The notes beneath the pieces were generated by a model. It made no database searches, was not told where the DNA came from, and worked only from the letters and a program-made list of their open reading frames with translations. 64,000 nt of DNA from positions 3,410,001 through 3,474,000 of the forward strand of contig NZ_CP110535.1 in NCBI RefSeq assembly GCF_026104355.1, written 5' to 3'. Positions 16,956 through 26,335 of the stretch are shown here, one piece after another. The translations under genes were made by a program, and so were the position numbers. How positions within the stretch are numbered: position 1 is the stretch's first letter; every line of letters begins with the position of its first letter. This DNA is from Halomonas sp. BDJS001. GTDB lineage: Bacteria > Pseudomonadota > Gammaproteobacteria > Pseudomonadales > Halomonadaceae.

Positions 16956-16985
16956 AAGTTTCTCTCGGTACGATACATTGCAACG

Positions 16986-17004
16986 GATAATAACGATTCT
17001 CAAA
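16986..17004 (-). promoter_or_regulatory. Probable Fur box upstream of siderophore uptake operon
   Basis: GATAATAACGATTCTCAAA fits the 19-bp Fur consensus (GATAATGATAATCATTATC) in most positions of its left half, and stands directly upstream of the binding-protein gene on the minus strand. Iron-dependent repression is expected from the gene content. Confidence 0.6.
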
Positions 17005-17161
17005 AACACTTGCACTACTATTCCTGGGAATAGCGTGTTCCATTTTGTGCAACTCTTACCCACCACCCTGCGCCGCACACATGTTTCAGTTTACGCAACG
17101 CAACGTTCCATGATCGTACCCTCGCGTTTGGGAACTTTTCTTTTTAGACTCTCGCCCCTAT

Positions 17162-17195
17162 TTGACAATTAGTATCATTAGCTAATAATTATCGT
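17162..17195 (+). promoter_or_regulatory. Promoter with overlapping Fur-like site for TonB receptor gene
   Basis: TTGACA (17162-17167) is followed after 16-17 bases by a TAATAA/ATAATT -10 region (about 17184-17190). The same stretch, ATTAGTATCATTAGCTAATAATTATC split by the core promoter, is rich in the GATAAT/ATTATC halves of Fur sites. An AGAGG ribosome binding site precedes the ATG at 17212. Confidence 0.55.
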
Positions 17196-17211
17196 CACCA
17201 AGAGGAATAAC

Positions 17212-19344
17212 ATGCCACGCTTTACCCGCTCTGTTCTGGCTAGCGCCGTCACACTCGCTGTTTCTGCAGGCACCGCCTCCGCCCAAGAAAATCAGCAATT
17301 GGACAACATCGTTGTCTCGGCCAGCGGGTTTGAGCAGGCAATGGTCGACGCGCCTGCCAGTATCTCGGTGATCTCTCGTGAAGAGTTGGAACGCACGCGG
17401 GTGACAAGCATCGCCGATGCACTGCGCAACGTTGAAGGGGTCGATGTGGGTGGAGCGGTAGGTAAAACCGGCGGGCGCAACATTAGTATCCGTGGAATGC
17501 CCAGCGACTATACGCTGATCCTGATTGATGGCCGCCGTCAAAATGCGGCGGGCAGCGTGACCCCCAATGGCTTTGGTGAAACCTCCACCAGCTTCTTTCC
17601 GCCCATTTCCAGCATTGAGCGCATTGAGGTGATTCGTGGGCCGATGTCGACACTGTATGGCTCTGACGCCATGGGCGGGGTAATCAACATTATTACCCGT
17701 CGGGTGGGCCGCGAGTGGACAGGCTCTGTTGGGGTCGAAAATACCTTTAACGAAGATCGCGATTTTGGCGACCGTCGCGAGATCAACCTCTATACCAGTG
17801 GCCCACTTATTGAGGATACGCTGGGCCTTCAACTGCGCGGGCGGGTTTATGAGCGCGACGCTTCCGAGCTTACCTATACCGATAACAACGGTGACCCTAT
17901 TGAAGTCGACCAGCGCGGCCCTAGCCCTGTGGAAGGCGATACCTACAGCCTGGGTGGTAAGCTAACTTGGACACCCACTGACAGCCACGACCTATGGCTG
18001 GATGGTGAAATCAGCCGTCAGCGCTACGACAACGATGAGTGCCAGCTAGGCACCCTGGATGGTCGCACTCGTAGCTGTGAGCCCGACCCTGGCAGCGCCA
18101 ACGGCTATGCGGATGAACTCCGCTTTGAGCGCGAGCAGATCGCCCTTGGCCACACTGGCCGTTTTGCCTCGGGTACGTTGGAATCTAGCCTGATGCGCAA
18201 CACCACCGAAACCAAAGGCCGCACGATCCCTGGTGATGTAGGCGTCGCGTATGAAGGTTTTCCCAGCATTGTCGGCGGCGCCCCGCGGGAGCTTGAAACC
18301 ACTAATACCGTACTCGACAGCAAGTTCATCATGCCGCTAGACAATCACATGGCCACTGTAGGTATGCAGTGGTGGGATGCGGAACTTGACGATGGCTTGG
18401 CCGGTGAAACCTTTGAGCAGACTACCTGGTCGCTATTTGCGGAAGATGAGTGGCTGCTACGGGACGATTTAGCGCTAACCCTGGGCGGGCGCTACGATCA
18501 CCACGACGCCTTCGGCAGCCAGTTCAGCCCGCGCGGCTACCTGGTGTGGAACACGACGTCCAACTGGACGCTAAAAGGTGGCGTAAGCCGCGGCTATAAA
18601 ACGCCCACGCTTAATGACCTACATGACGGCATTAACGGGGTAACCGGCCAGGGCACGATACTCACGATTGGTAACCCGGATCTTGAGCCGGAAACCAGCA
18701 CCAGCAGCGAGATCGGTGCGCATTACGATAACCAACAGGGTTTCACTGCCAGCGCCACGCTGTTCCACAACCAGTTTGACGACAAGATTGCCAGCGGCAG
18801 CGATATCCTGGTGGAAAACGACCCGCTGATTCCTGACGGCCTTTACAGCCAACAGGTCAACGTCGACGAGGCGATCACCCAAGGAGTGGAACTCTCTACC
18901 GGCTACCAGTTCGCCCCTGATTGGCGCATTAATGCCAACTACACCTACACCGATAGCGAACAGAAGAGTGGCGATAACAAGGGCGAGCCGCTGACGGATA
19001 CCCCGGAACACGCCATTAACGCCACCCTGCGCTGGCAGGCAACGGCCAAGCTGGATACCTGGCTCTCAGCAGAGTACCGCAGCGAGCGCTACCGTAACCG
19101 CGAAAGCGTCCGCGGCGCCCCCTCGTTTGATGACCTGGGCGACTTTAAAGCCTATTCGCTGTTTCACTTAGGCGGTAATTACGCGGTCACCAATCAGCTT
19201 AATCTGAGCGCGACCATCTACAACCTGTTTGACAAAGACTTTGTCGACTACCGCGCATACGGCGATGGCACTAGTTTTGGCAACGTATACGCCAATAGCG
19301 AAGAGGGCCGCCGCCTGTGGCTCTCCGCCCGCTACGAGTTCTAA
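17212..19344 (+). CDS. TonB-dependent siderophore receptor (FepA/CirA-like)
   Basis: A 710-residue outer-membrane receptor: signal peptide MPRFTRSVLASAVTLAVSAG (to about residue 24), a TonB box region 'LDNIVVSASG', plug domain with 'RNISIRGMPSDYTLILIDGR' and 'IERIEVIRGPMSTLYGSDAM', then a 22-strand barrel ending 'GRRLWLSARYEF' with terminal Phe. It imports ferric siderophores, catechol type by resemblance to FepA/PfeA/CirA, using TonB energy. Divergent from the ABC uptake operon and sharing the Fur-controlled intergenic region. The terminal aromatic residue fits BAM recognition. About equally related in layout to the second receptor, which is encoded convergently. Confidence 0.93.
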   Translation: MPRFTRSVLASAVTLAVSAGTASAQENQQLDNIVVSASGFEQAMVDAPASISVISREELERTRVTSIADALRNVEGVDVGGAVGKTGGRNISIRGMPSDYTLILIDGRRQNAAGSVTPNGFGETSTSFFPPISSIERIEVIRGPMSTLYGSDAMGGVINIITRRVGREWTGSVGVENTFNEDRDFGDRREINLYTSGPLIEDTLGLQLRGRVYERDASELTYTDNNGDPIEVDQRGPSPVEGDTYSLGGKLTWTPTDSHDLWLDGEISRQRYDNDECQLGTLDGRTRSCEPDPGSANGYADELRFEREQIALGHTGRFASGTLESSLMRNTTETKGRTIPGDVGVAYEGFPSIVGGAPRELETTNTVLDSKFIMPLDNHMATVGMQWWDAELDDGLAGETFEQTTWSLFAEDEWLLRDDLALTLGGRYDHHDAFGSQFSPRGYLVWNTTSNWTLKGGVSRGYKTPTLNDLHDGINGVTGQGTILTIGNPDLEPETSTSSEIGAHYDNQQGFTASATLFHNQFDDKIASGSDILVENDPLIPDGLYSQQVNVDEAITQGVELSTGYQFAPDWRINANYTYTDSEQKSGDNKGEPLTDTPEHAINATLRWQATAKLDTWLSAEYRSERYRNRESVRGAPSFDDLGDFKAYSLFHLGGNYAVTNQLNLSATIYNLFDKDFVDYRAYGDGTSFGNVYANSEEGRRLWLSARYEF

Positions 19345-19382
19345 TCGGTTTCAGCTCGCTACTGTTTCGATGCTCACCTTCT

Positions 19383-19410
19383 GCCCCAGCCATGCGCTGG
19401 GGCTTTTTTG
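19383..19410 (+). terminator. Intrinsic terminator of first TonB receptor gene
   Basis: GCCCCAGC (19383-19390), a five-base loop, GCTGGGGC (19396-19403) and a run of six T's, 38 bases after the receptor stop codon on the plus strand. Confidence 0.88.
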
Positions 19411-19442
19411 TTTCTTTCCCTCTCCCCCCTTTCCTAAGCAGC

Positions 19443-19474
19443 AAAAAAAGCGGCTGTCGCTGGGATAGCCGCTT
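19443..19474 (-). terminator. Intrinsic terminator of second TonB receptor gene
   Basis: On the minus strand AGCGGCT and AGCCGCT pair around an 11-base loop and are followed by seven T's. It lies about 30 bases past the end of the receptor gene that stops at 19506. Confidence 0.85.
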
Positions 19475-19505
19475 CAGTGTTGCGCTTATGACAGCGAGCT
19501 AGCGC

Positions 19506-21470
19506 TTAGAAGGCAACATTAAGGCCTAGCCAAACCCGACGACCATCTTCCACATAGCCGTACTCGTCATAGTTGATCGTTTCGTCGAACAGGTTGTAAA
19601 TACCCGCGTTCAGTTGAGTACTTTCGTTCAACTGGTAGCCAACGCCTGCATCTACAAAGGTATAGGAAGGAGCCACAATGGTACTGCTCGAAGGGCCGGT
19701 AGTCGGTTGACTCTCTTCGCCGCGGTAAGTGACTTTTGTCCATTGACTCAACTTGGCAGAGACTTGCCAATCCAACGAAGCGGATACCTGGTGCTTAGGC
19801 AGCTGTGTTAACGGCTCGCCGGCATACTCACCGCTCTTTTGCTCGCTATCGGTATAGGTGTAGCTGGCCGTTAGCTCAACGGTATCGGTTAACGGCGCAG
19901 CCACACTCGCCTCTACGCCCTGAGTCACCGCTTCATCAACGTTAACGCGATAAGTCGGGTCGCTGCCAAACTGGTTAGCGCCGTCCGTACAGATATCAAT
20001 GGGACAAGCTATTCGGGTAATTTTATCGTCAAAGTCGTTATGGAACAGCGTGACGCTGCCGCTCAAGCCCCTATCGTTGGCATAAAGCAGGGCCAATTCT
20101 TTATTGAGTGAGGTCTCTGGCTCAAGGTCAGGGTTACCGTAGATATTACCCCCACGGCTGACCTGCCCCCAGTCAGGGGTGATCTCGCGCAGATTCGGCG
20201 CTCGATAACCGGTCGAGACGCCGCCCTTCAGCGTCCAGTCAGGCGTCATATTCCACACGCTGTAAAGCCGCGGGCTAAGGTGGCTGCCGTAGTTATCATC
20301 GTCATCAATACGCAGCCCGCCGGTCAGTGCCCAAGCATCGGTGAGCATCCACTCGTCTTCCACAAAGAGGGCCCACTGGCTATTCTCAATCTCACTACGA
20401 TCAGAGCCAGGCAACTGATTCGTCGTACTGTCGTCGAGCGACTCCTCTTCGTAGCTAGCGCCTACCGTCAGCATATGCATGCCTAGCGGAATGACCACGC
20501 TGGTTTTGGCGGTGGTGTTGGTGATTTCAATATCCCGCGATTTGTTTTCGCTACTTTCACGCTGAAGGTAAGTTTCGCTGGTGCCCCACTCGAAGCGCCC
20601 GCTGTGTGTCACCGCGACATGCTGGTGGGTAAACTCATTAAAGCTATCGGAGCAGCCGCCGCGACAGCCCTCAGAGGGCGCGGATTTACCCATTAGCGAC
20701 TGACGGTCTTGCTCAGTAATGCCGGCTTCAAACGTAACGTCATGATTCTCGGTTGCCGCTAGGCTTAGCCGTGCAGTAAGGCTTTGCAGGCTTTTATCTT
20801 CGTAGCCGTTGAGAATAGTGTCTTCGTCACGCTGAGAGGTGCGGCCATAGAGCTGAAGCCCTAAGCGGTCGCCTACCAGCGGGCCGCTGAGGTAAAAATT
20901 GGCTTGGCGACTGTCGCCGGAGTCGCTGTCTTCCTGAAGCACGGTGTCGAGTTGAACATTGCCATGCCACTGCTGAGCCACCTTGCGGGTAATCACATTG
21001 ATCACCCCGCCAATCGCATCAGAGCCGTAAAGCGTCGACATGGGGCCGCGCACTACCTCAATACGTTCGATGGCCTGTAGCGGCGGCAGCCAGTCTTGCT
21101 CAAAACCTGCATCGCCATTAGGGCGAGACTCACGGGAATTCTGCGGGCGACCATCGACCAGTATCAGGGTGTACTGTGAAGGCATACCTCTAATGGAGAT
21201 ATCCTGGCCGTTATCCCCTCTTCCGCCGCCGGTGACAATCACACCGGGCACATCGCGCAGCGCATCGGTAACACTCTGATAGTGGCCTTGTTCCAACTCT
21301 TCCCGGGAAACCACGCTGATAGAGGCAGGTGCATTGGTGATCTGCTGTTCAAAACCTGACGCGGTTACCACCATATCGTCTAAGCGGGGCGTTTCTTGTG
21401 CCCAAAGAGCACTACTGGCAAGCGAAGAGATAGCGCTGGCCAGCAGCGTACGGCGCAAACAGGGAGACAT
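19506..21470 (-). CDS. TonB-dependent siderophore receptor, paralogue of the upstream one
   Basis: A 654-residue outer-membrane receptor. MSPCLRRTLLASAISSLASS begins the signal peptide (cleavage near ALWAQ); the plug has 'LDDMVVTASGFEQQITNAPA' and 'IERIEVVRGPMSTLYGSDAI', and the barrel ends in 'VWLGLNVAF'. Its N-terminal 60 residues closely parallel those of the receptor at 17212 (SGFEQ, NAPASISVVSREELE, ALRDVPGV), so the two are paralogues, perhaps for related siderophores. I use ATG 21470, which has AAGGAC eight bases upstream; in-frame ATGs at 21485 and 21509 are less likely. A Fur box lies about 65 bases upstream. Confidence 0.92.
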   Translation of the reverse strand: MSPCLRRTLLASAISSLASSALWAQETPRLDDMVVTASGFEQQITNAPASISVVSREELEQGHYQSVTDALRDVPGVIVTGGGRGDNGQDISIRGMPSQYTLILVDGRPQNSRESRPNGDAGFEQDWLPPLQAIERIEVVRGPMSTLYGSDAIGGVINVITRKVAQQWHGNVQLDTVLQEDSDSGDSRQANFYLSGPLVGDRLGLQLYGRTSQRDEDTILNGYEDKSLQSLTARLSLAATENHDVTFEAGITEQDRQSLMGKSAPSEGCRGGCSDSFNEFTHQHVAVTHSGRFEWGTSETYLQRESSENKSRDIEITNTTAKTSVVIPLGMHMLTVGASYEEESLDDSTTNQLPGSDRSEIENSQWALFVEDEWMLTDAWALTGGLRIDDDDNYGSHLSPRLYSVWNMTPDWTLKGGVSTGYRAPNLREITPDWGQVSRGGNIYGNPDLEPETSLNKELALLYANDRGLSGSVTLFHNDFDDKITRIACPIDICTDGANQFGSDPTYRVNVDEAVTQGVEASVAAPLTDTVELTASYTYTDSEQKSGEYAGEPLTQLPKHQVSASLDWQVSAKLSQWTKVTYRGEESQPTTGPSSSTIVAPSYTFVDAGVGYQLNESTQLNAGIYNLFDETINYDEYGYVEDGRRVWLGLNVAF

Positions 21471-21533
21471 AACTTCGTCCTTCATAGTGTTTGAGAAGTG
21501 TGCGAGCAATGTGGATAAGCATCCGCTCTATTA

Positions 21534-21552
21534 AATGCGAATTATTAGCATT
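21534..21552 (-). promoter_or_regulatory. Fur box of second TonB receptor gene
   Basis: AATGCGAATTATTAGCATT is a 19-bp site close to the Fur consensus in its AATGATAATAATTATCATT register: the minus strand reads AATGCTAATAATTCGCATT, with most positions identical. It lies between the receptor and the divergent LysR gene and could affect both. Confidence 0.7.
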
Positions 21553-21685
21553 AATATTTTTACACACTCTTTGCACATCGGGGTGAGACGGTACGTTCAA
21601 CATACCGGAACACAAATGCCTATTATTTCTATTCGCACCGAAAAATGGCACAATCAGCCTTCTCCCTTTTCCCGTGGGCCTGACC

Positions 21686-22600
21686 ATGTATGACTTTGAC
21701 GAACTGACCGCCTTTGCCGATGTAATGACCACGGGTAGTTTGACACGCAGTGCTCAGAAGCTCGGATTAGCCAAATCGACCCTTAGCCGCCGCATCAGCC
21801 AGCTTGAAGCCCGGCTTAACCAGCCGCTGCTGCGGCGCCAGGCAAACCGCTTAATTCCCACCGAGGCGGGGCTGCTGTTTCACAACTACTGCACTGAGCT
21901 TTTGGCAATGGCAGCGCATAGCCAGGAAGCCCTGGCTGAGCTGCGCGAGGAGATTAGCGGCGAAATTACCCTTGAAGTGCACGGTGCCCTGGCCCGCAGC
22001 TGGTTAGCCAGTGCCATTGATGCGTTCTTAAACCGTCATCCCAAGGTAGAGCTAACGCTACACACTCGAGAAACGCCGCCCACTAAAATGCACAGCAATA
22101 GCGTGCATGTCTGGCTTGGGCCGACTCATGAGTGCGGGCTAAACCAGGAGCGCCTGGGCCACCTATCCCGCGGGCTTTATGCTAGCCCACGCTATTTAGC
22201 AGCGGCTGGCACGCCGCACCATCCCGATGAGTTAAACCACCACGCCTGGATAGACCTGTTGGGCACGGCTTCTGACGGGCTATTGCTCACTCATCCAGAG
22301 CATGGCGAATACACCTTTAACCCGCCCCGTTCACGGCTACGGGTTGATCTCACTACCCTGCATATAGATGCCATTGCGCGCAGCCAGGGTATCGGCTTGC
22401 TCTCACACTGGTTAACCGCAAAACGCGAACAGCATCATCCAGGCGAGCTGATTAACTGCCTGGCCGGCTGGGAGCCAGTGCCACTCCCGATCACACTGCT
22501 CTATGCTTACGGTCACCAGACCCGCCGTACCCACGCGCTGCTAGAGTTTTTACGTAGCCAAGTACCCGCACCGTGGCGCACGTCAGCCGCGACGGTGTAG
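21686..22600 (+). CDS. LysR-family transcriptional regulator
   Basis: A 304-residue LysR-type regulator with an N-terminal winged helix-turn-helix ('GSLTRSAQKLGLAKSTLSRR', then ISQLEARLNQPLL) and a substrate-binding-like effector domain. It is divergent from the second TonB receptor and upstream of an AEC transporter gene on its own strand. LysR regulators usually control a neighbouring, often divergent gene; the AEC carrier or receptor are candidates. The ATG at 21686 is used rather than 21674; neither has a strong ribosome binding site. Confidence 0.9.
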   Translation: MYDFDELTAFADVMTTGSLTRSAQKLGLAKSTLSRRISQLEARLNQPLLRRQANRLIPTEAGLLFHNYCTELLAMAAHSQEALAELREEISGEITLEVHGALARSWLASAIDAFLNRHPKVELTLHTRETPPTKMHSNSVHVWLGPTHECGLNQERLGHLSRGLYASPRYLAAAGTPHHPDELNHHAWIDLLGTASDGLLLTHPEHGEYTFNPPRSRLRVDLTTLHIDAIARSQGIGLLSHWLTAKREQHHPGELINCLAGWEPVPLPITLLYAYGHQTRRTHALLEFLRSQVPAPWRTSAATV

Positions 22601-22678
22601 GTTAATTCGAGTGTTTGCCTTGCCAGTTAGCCCGCTTATTAACGACAATGGGCGGCTAACGATTGCCAAGGACAGCCA

Positions 22679-23554
22679 ATGCTTGCCGAACTTTTTGCCG
22701 TCATGGCGCCCGTGCTGGCTGGTGCAGGGCTCGGCTACCTGTGGGTACGCTTAGGCCATCCCTACCCGGTCGACTTCATTACCCGGCTAGTGTTTAACAT
22801 TGGTACGCCCTCACTGGTATTGGCCTCTCTTGCGGGCGCTGATATTGATGCCACCACCTTTGGCCAAACCATGCTGGCCGCTGCGTTAGTGATCCTCACT
22901 ATGGGGGCCGCGACTTTTTTGGTGGCAAAACTGTTGCGCCGCAGTTGGCGGGTTTTACTTGCCCCCATGATGTACCCCAATACCGGCAACATGGGCTTGC
23001 CTGTGGTGCTCTATGCCTTTGGTAGTGCCGGGTTTGCCTACGGCATTACGGTGATGGTGACCGTATCGCTGTTTCAGTTCACCTTAGGGGCCGTACTGAA
23101 TAGTCAGGGCAACCCTCTCAAAACCCTTGTCAAAACACCCACGGTGTACGCCATCGCCATCTCCATGGCGCTGCTGCTGACAGACACTGCCCTGCCGCCC
23201 TGGTTGGCCAACACGGTGGACTTGATGTCGGGGTTCACGGTACCGCTCATGCTCATTACCCTGGGCGTATCACTGGCCAGCATTCAGGTGAAGAATCTGC
23301 GTTCAGGGCTAGGTTTTAGCCTGGTGCGGGTGCCGCTCGCCGCCGGTGTCGCCTGGCTGATCGCTGGCTGGGTGGGACTTCCACCTTTGGCGCAGAGCAT
23401 TTTAGTACTGCAAATGTGCATGCCGGTCGCGGTCTTCAACTATCTCTTTGCTCAGCGTGCCCAGCGCGAACCCGTTTATGTCGCCAGCCTGGTCTTCTGC
23501 TCAACGTTGTTAGCGCTGTTTTATCTGCCCATGCTACTTGCCCTGCTGATGTAA
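22679..23554 (+). CDS. AEC-family transporter (auxin efflux carrier superfamily)
   Basis: A 291-residue membrane protein with about ten hydrophobic segments. The 'NTGNMGLPVVLYAFG' motif, with conserved N-x-G-N-x-G-x-P, and the late 'QMCMPVAVFNYLFAQR' segment define AEC carriers, which move organic acids such as malate or malonate. Length is slightly short of the usual 310-320 residues. It follows the LysR gene by 78 bases on the same strand and may be part of its regulon. Confidence 0.88.
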   Translation: MLAELFAVMAPVLAGAGLGYLWVRLGHPYPVDFITRLVFNIGTPSLVLASLAGADIDATTFGQTMLAAALVILTMGAATFLVAKLLRRSWRVLLAPMMYPNTGNMGLPVVLYAFGSAGFAYGITVMVTVSLFQFTLGAVLNSQGNPLKTLVKTPTVYAIAISMALLLTDTALPPWLANTVDLMSGFTVPLMLITLGVSLASIQVKNLRSGLGFSLVRVPLAAGVAWLIAGWVGLPPLAQSILVLQMCMPVAVFNYLFAQRAQREPVYVASLVFCSTLLALFYLPMLLALLM

Positions 23555-23637
23555 TAGTGGAACCCCCACGTGGCGATAAGGTCACTGCTAGACTACTGGC
23601 AAGGATGCCAATGATTAATTTCACCAGAGGGCACGCT

Positions 23638-24825
23638 ATGCTTTATATGAACAACAGCCACTCGACCCGACTGAAGCCTGCGGTTTTGGCTGGGTTCAGC
23701 GGGTTAGTGCTGGCGAGCGCTATCAATACAGCAAAGGCGGAAATCATTCAGGAATCAATGGAGACCGATCACCTGACGCTCTCCATTGAACGCATCGCTG
23801 ATGGGTTCGAGCACCCATGGGCGGTGGCGTTTCTACCCGATGGCCGCTACCTGGTGAGCGAACGCAGCGGGCAGTTGAAACTCGTCGAACCCGAAAGCGG
23901 TGAAGCCAACACTTTGGAAGGCATGCCCGACGTGAGTACTCAGGGCCAGGGCGGACTGCTGGACGTGACGTTACATCCTGATTTCGAAGGCGAAAATAGC
24001 AACGGTGATAACGACTGGATCTATTTCACCTGGAGCAAGCCCGACGGCAACAACAGCCGCTCGGCATTATCGCGGGTAAAATGGCAAAATGACCGGCTGG
24101 GTGAGGTGGAGCACTTGTTTGAACAGGATCGCGCTTCTGGGCCAGGCCGCCACTACGGCTCAAGGTTAGCGTGGTTGCCCGACGGCACCCTACTGATGAG
24201 TATTGGTGACCGTGGCAGTGAACCACCCCGCGCCCAGGCAAGCGATGACCATGCAGGCTCTACCCTGCGCCTTACCGACACGGGCGGCGTGCCAGATGAC
24301 AACCCCTTTGTCGGCGATGACACCACGCTGGATGAAATTTACTCCATGGGTAACCGCAATATTCAGGGCATGACCGTGCTCAGTAACGGCGAAGCTTGGG
24401 CGTCAGAACATGGCCCCCGCACCGGCGACGAGCTGAATCATATCGAAGCGGGCAACAATTATGGCTGGCCAACTGTCAGCCAGGGCAATGACTACGCGAC
24501 CAATGAGCCCATTGGCGAAGATTCGTTACCCGGCATGGTGGATCCCGTATATCTCTTTGAAGGTCGCTTTGCCCCTGCCGGGCTTGCTGAAGTCACCAGT
24601 GAAGCCTTCGGTGAGTGGCAGGGCAGCTTATTAGCCGGCGGCTTAGGTAGCGAGAAACTGCTGCGTTTGCGCCTGGAAGAGGGCCAAGTCGCCGAAGAAG
24701 AGCTGATTTTACAGGGCGAAGTAGGCCGTATTCGAGATGTTCGCCAAGGCCCTGATGACGCTATTTATCTGCTTACTGATGACCCACAGGGCGGCTTGTA
24801 TCGCCTGGCGCCAACAGATCAGTAG
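23638..24825 (+). CDS. PQQ-dependent aldose sugar dehydrogenase-like (YliI/Asd family)
   Basis: A 395-residue exported six-bladed beta-propeller protein. After a signal peptide (hydrophobic core PAVLAGFSGLVLASAINTAK) it has 'IADGFEHPWAVAFLPDGRYL', 'SERSGQLKLV', 'QGQGGLLDVTLHPDF', 'GNRNIQGMTV' and 'SEHGPRTGDELNHIEAGNNY', the typical glucose/sorbosone dehydrogenase pattern with the catalytic histidine and PQQ-contacting residues. It oxidises aldose sugars in the periplasm with PQQ. I chose ATG 23638 because of AGAGG seven bases upstream; the frame is open further back into the AEC gene, and ATGs at 23605 and 23647 are alternatives. Confidence 0.9.
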   Translation: MLYMNNSHSTRLKPAVLAGFSGLVLASAINTAKAEIIQESMETDHLTLSIERIADGFEHPWAVAFLPDGRYLVSERSGQLKLVEPESGEANTLEGMPDVSTQGQGGLLDVTLHPDFEGENSNGDNDWIYFTWSKPDGNNSRSALSRVKWQNDRLGEVEHLFEQDRASGPGRHYGSRLAWLPDGTLLMSIGDRGSEPPRAQASDDHAGSTLRLTDTGGVPDDNPFVGDDTTLDEIYSMGNRNIQGMTVLSNGEAWASEHGPRTGDELNHIEAGNNYGWPTVSQGNDYATNEPIGEDSLPGMVDPVYLFEGRFAPAGLAEVTSEAFGEWQGSLLAGGLGSEKLLRLRLEEGQVAEEELILQGEVGRIRDVRQGPDDAIYLLTDDPQGGLYRLAPTDQ

Positions 24826-24878
24826 CGCTCCATTCACCCGCTGATACTAACCCGTATTAACACCACCATGGATGCCCC

Positions 24879-26324
24879 ATGCGACTACGCAATTTAATTA
24901 TTTTAACGGTGATTGTGCCGCTGTTTGTCATCCTAGTGGTGTTTAGCTTGGTGGCGATCAAGTCGCTTGAGGATAACGTACGCTCGAAGCTACAAACTGA
25001 AGTGGAGATTATTACCCGAACGCTGAGCTCTTCGCTCAGCTACGCAGTGACGCCAGACAGCAGTACACCGCTTGAAGAAGCACTTCAGTCAGCGTTTTCA
25101 TTCCACCGCATTTACGGCGCTTATGTATTCGATACGCAGGGTCGCGATATTTACGGCCTGGGTCTTGGTAAAGATATTTTCAGTCGCGAGGAGATTCAGC
25201 AAGTCATTGAGCGCGACGATTTATATAGCAATTATCGCCAACACGATGGTTGGAATTACTACTCTGCGTTGACACCATTGCGCTCCCAGGATGGCACTGT
25301 GTATGGCGTACTACAGGTCAATCGGCTCAATACCGGCATTGAGAACTACACGGGGTTTATCAGCATTGTGGCCGTGTTGGTGTTTGTGATTGGCGCCGCC
25401 GGGATCGTGTTTAGTATTTGGTGGGGGTTCCGGCGCCATATCGAGCGGCCGCTTAACCGGCTGCTGCACGTAATGCTGCTGGTAGAAGATGGTGATCGCA
25501 GCCAGCGTGCCACCGAAAACGGCCCCACCGAATACCGCCGCCTCGCTTCCGGTTTGAATGGCATGCTGGACGCGATGGCCGAGAAAGACCATGAAATCGA
25601 GGAGCGCCAGCGGCGCGAAATAGAGCTTGAAAAGCGCCTGCGTAAATCGAAAAAGCTGGCTGAACTGGGCGTACTGGCAGCCGGCGTGGCCCACGAGATA
25701 GGTGCGCCGCTGACGGTGATTAACGGCCAGGCCCAGCGCCTGGCTCGCCGCAGTATTATTGGTGATGACGAACGAGCGCGATTGGGCCGCATACGCGGCG
25801 AAGTTGAGCGCATCGTTGAAATTGTGCGCCAACTGATGGAATTAGGCCGCCAACATAACGTGGAAAAAGGTGAACAAGCGCTCGATCAGCTTATTATAAG
25901 TGCCAAAGACCTGGTGGAAGATGAGCTGGAACCACGCAATATTCGTTTAGACGTTGAATTACCGAAGCCGACACCCAACTTACTCGCTAACGGCCAACAA
26001 ATTGTACAGGTGCTGACCAATTTACTGCGCAATGCCGCGCAAGCCCCCGAAGTAAGCCGCATTCGCGTACACGCCCAGCAGCAAGAACACGAATTGATAC
26101 TGTGGGTGGAAGATGATGGGCCGGGGATACCCAGCTCTCACCACCATAAGGTGTTCGACCCTTTTTTCACTACCAAACCGGTCGGCCAAGGCAGCGGGCT
26201 GGGGCTCTCTATGGTACATCGCATTATTAACGACCACGGCGGTACGATCGGCGTGTTTAACAGCGCCCTTGGCGGCGCTGGATTTGAAATTACACTACCT
26301 ATTAGTGAAACCGCATCCGCGTGA
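24879..26324 (+). CDS. Sensor histidine kinase, membrane-bound
   Basis: A 481-residue kinase: membrane helix at about 5-27, a periplasmic sensor domain of about 130 residues, second helix at about 160-182, HAMP-like linker, coiled coil (about 235-262), a dimerisation/phosphotransfer domain with the H-box 'GVAHEIGAPL' (His about 272) and an ATPase domain with N-box 'LLRNAAQAP' (about 382-390), G1 'DDGPGIP' and G2 'GQGSGLGLS'. It should phosphorylate the sigma-54 response regulator encoded by the overlapping next gene. The signal is unknown; neighbouring genes point to sugar or osmotic stress, but this is only context. Confidence 0.93.
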   Translation: MRLRNLIILTVIVPLFVILVVFSLVAIKSLEDNVRSKLQTEVEIITRTLSSSLSYAVTPDSSTPLEEALQSAFSFHRIYGAYVFDTQGRDIYGLGLGKDIFSREEIQQVIERDDLYSNYRQHDGWNYYSALTPLRSQDGTVYGVLQVNRLNTGIENYTGFISIVAVLVFVIGAAGIVFSIWWGFRRHIERPLNRLLHVMLLVEDGDRSQRATENGPTEYRRLASGLNGMLDAMAEKDHEIEERQRREIELEKRLRKSKKLAELGVLAAGVAHEIGAPLTVINGQAQRLARRSIIGDDERARLGRIRGEVERIVEIVRQLMELGRQHNVEKGEQALDQLIISAKDLVEDELEPRNIRLDVELPKPTPNLLANGQQIVQVLTNLLRNAAQAPEVSRIRVHAQQQEHELILWVEDDGPGIPSSHHHKVFDPFFTTKPVGQGSGLGLSMVHRIINDHGGTIGVFNSALGGAGFEITLPISETASA

Positions 26325-26335
26325 GGACAACATTT

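Noticed and set aside
17182..17832. 216-codon open frame on the minus strand
   Set aside because: Antisense shadow of the TonB receptor gene; no ribosome binding site and no recognisable domain.
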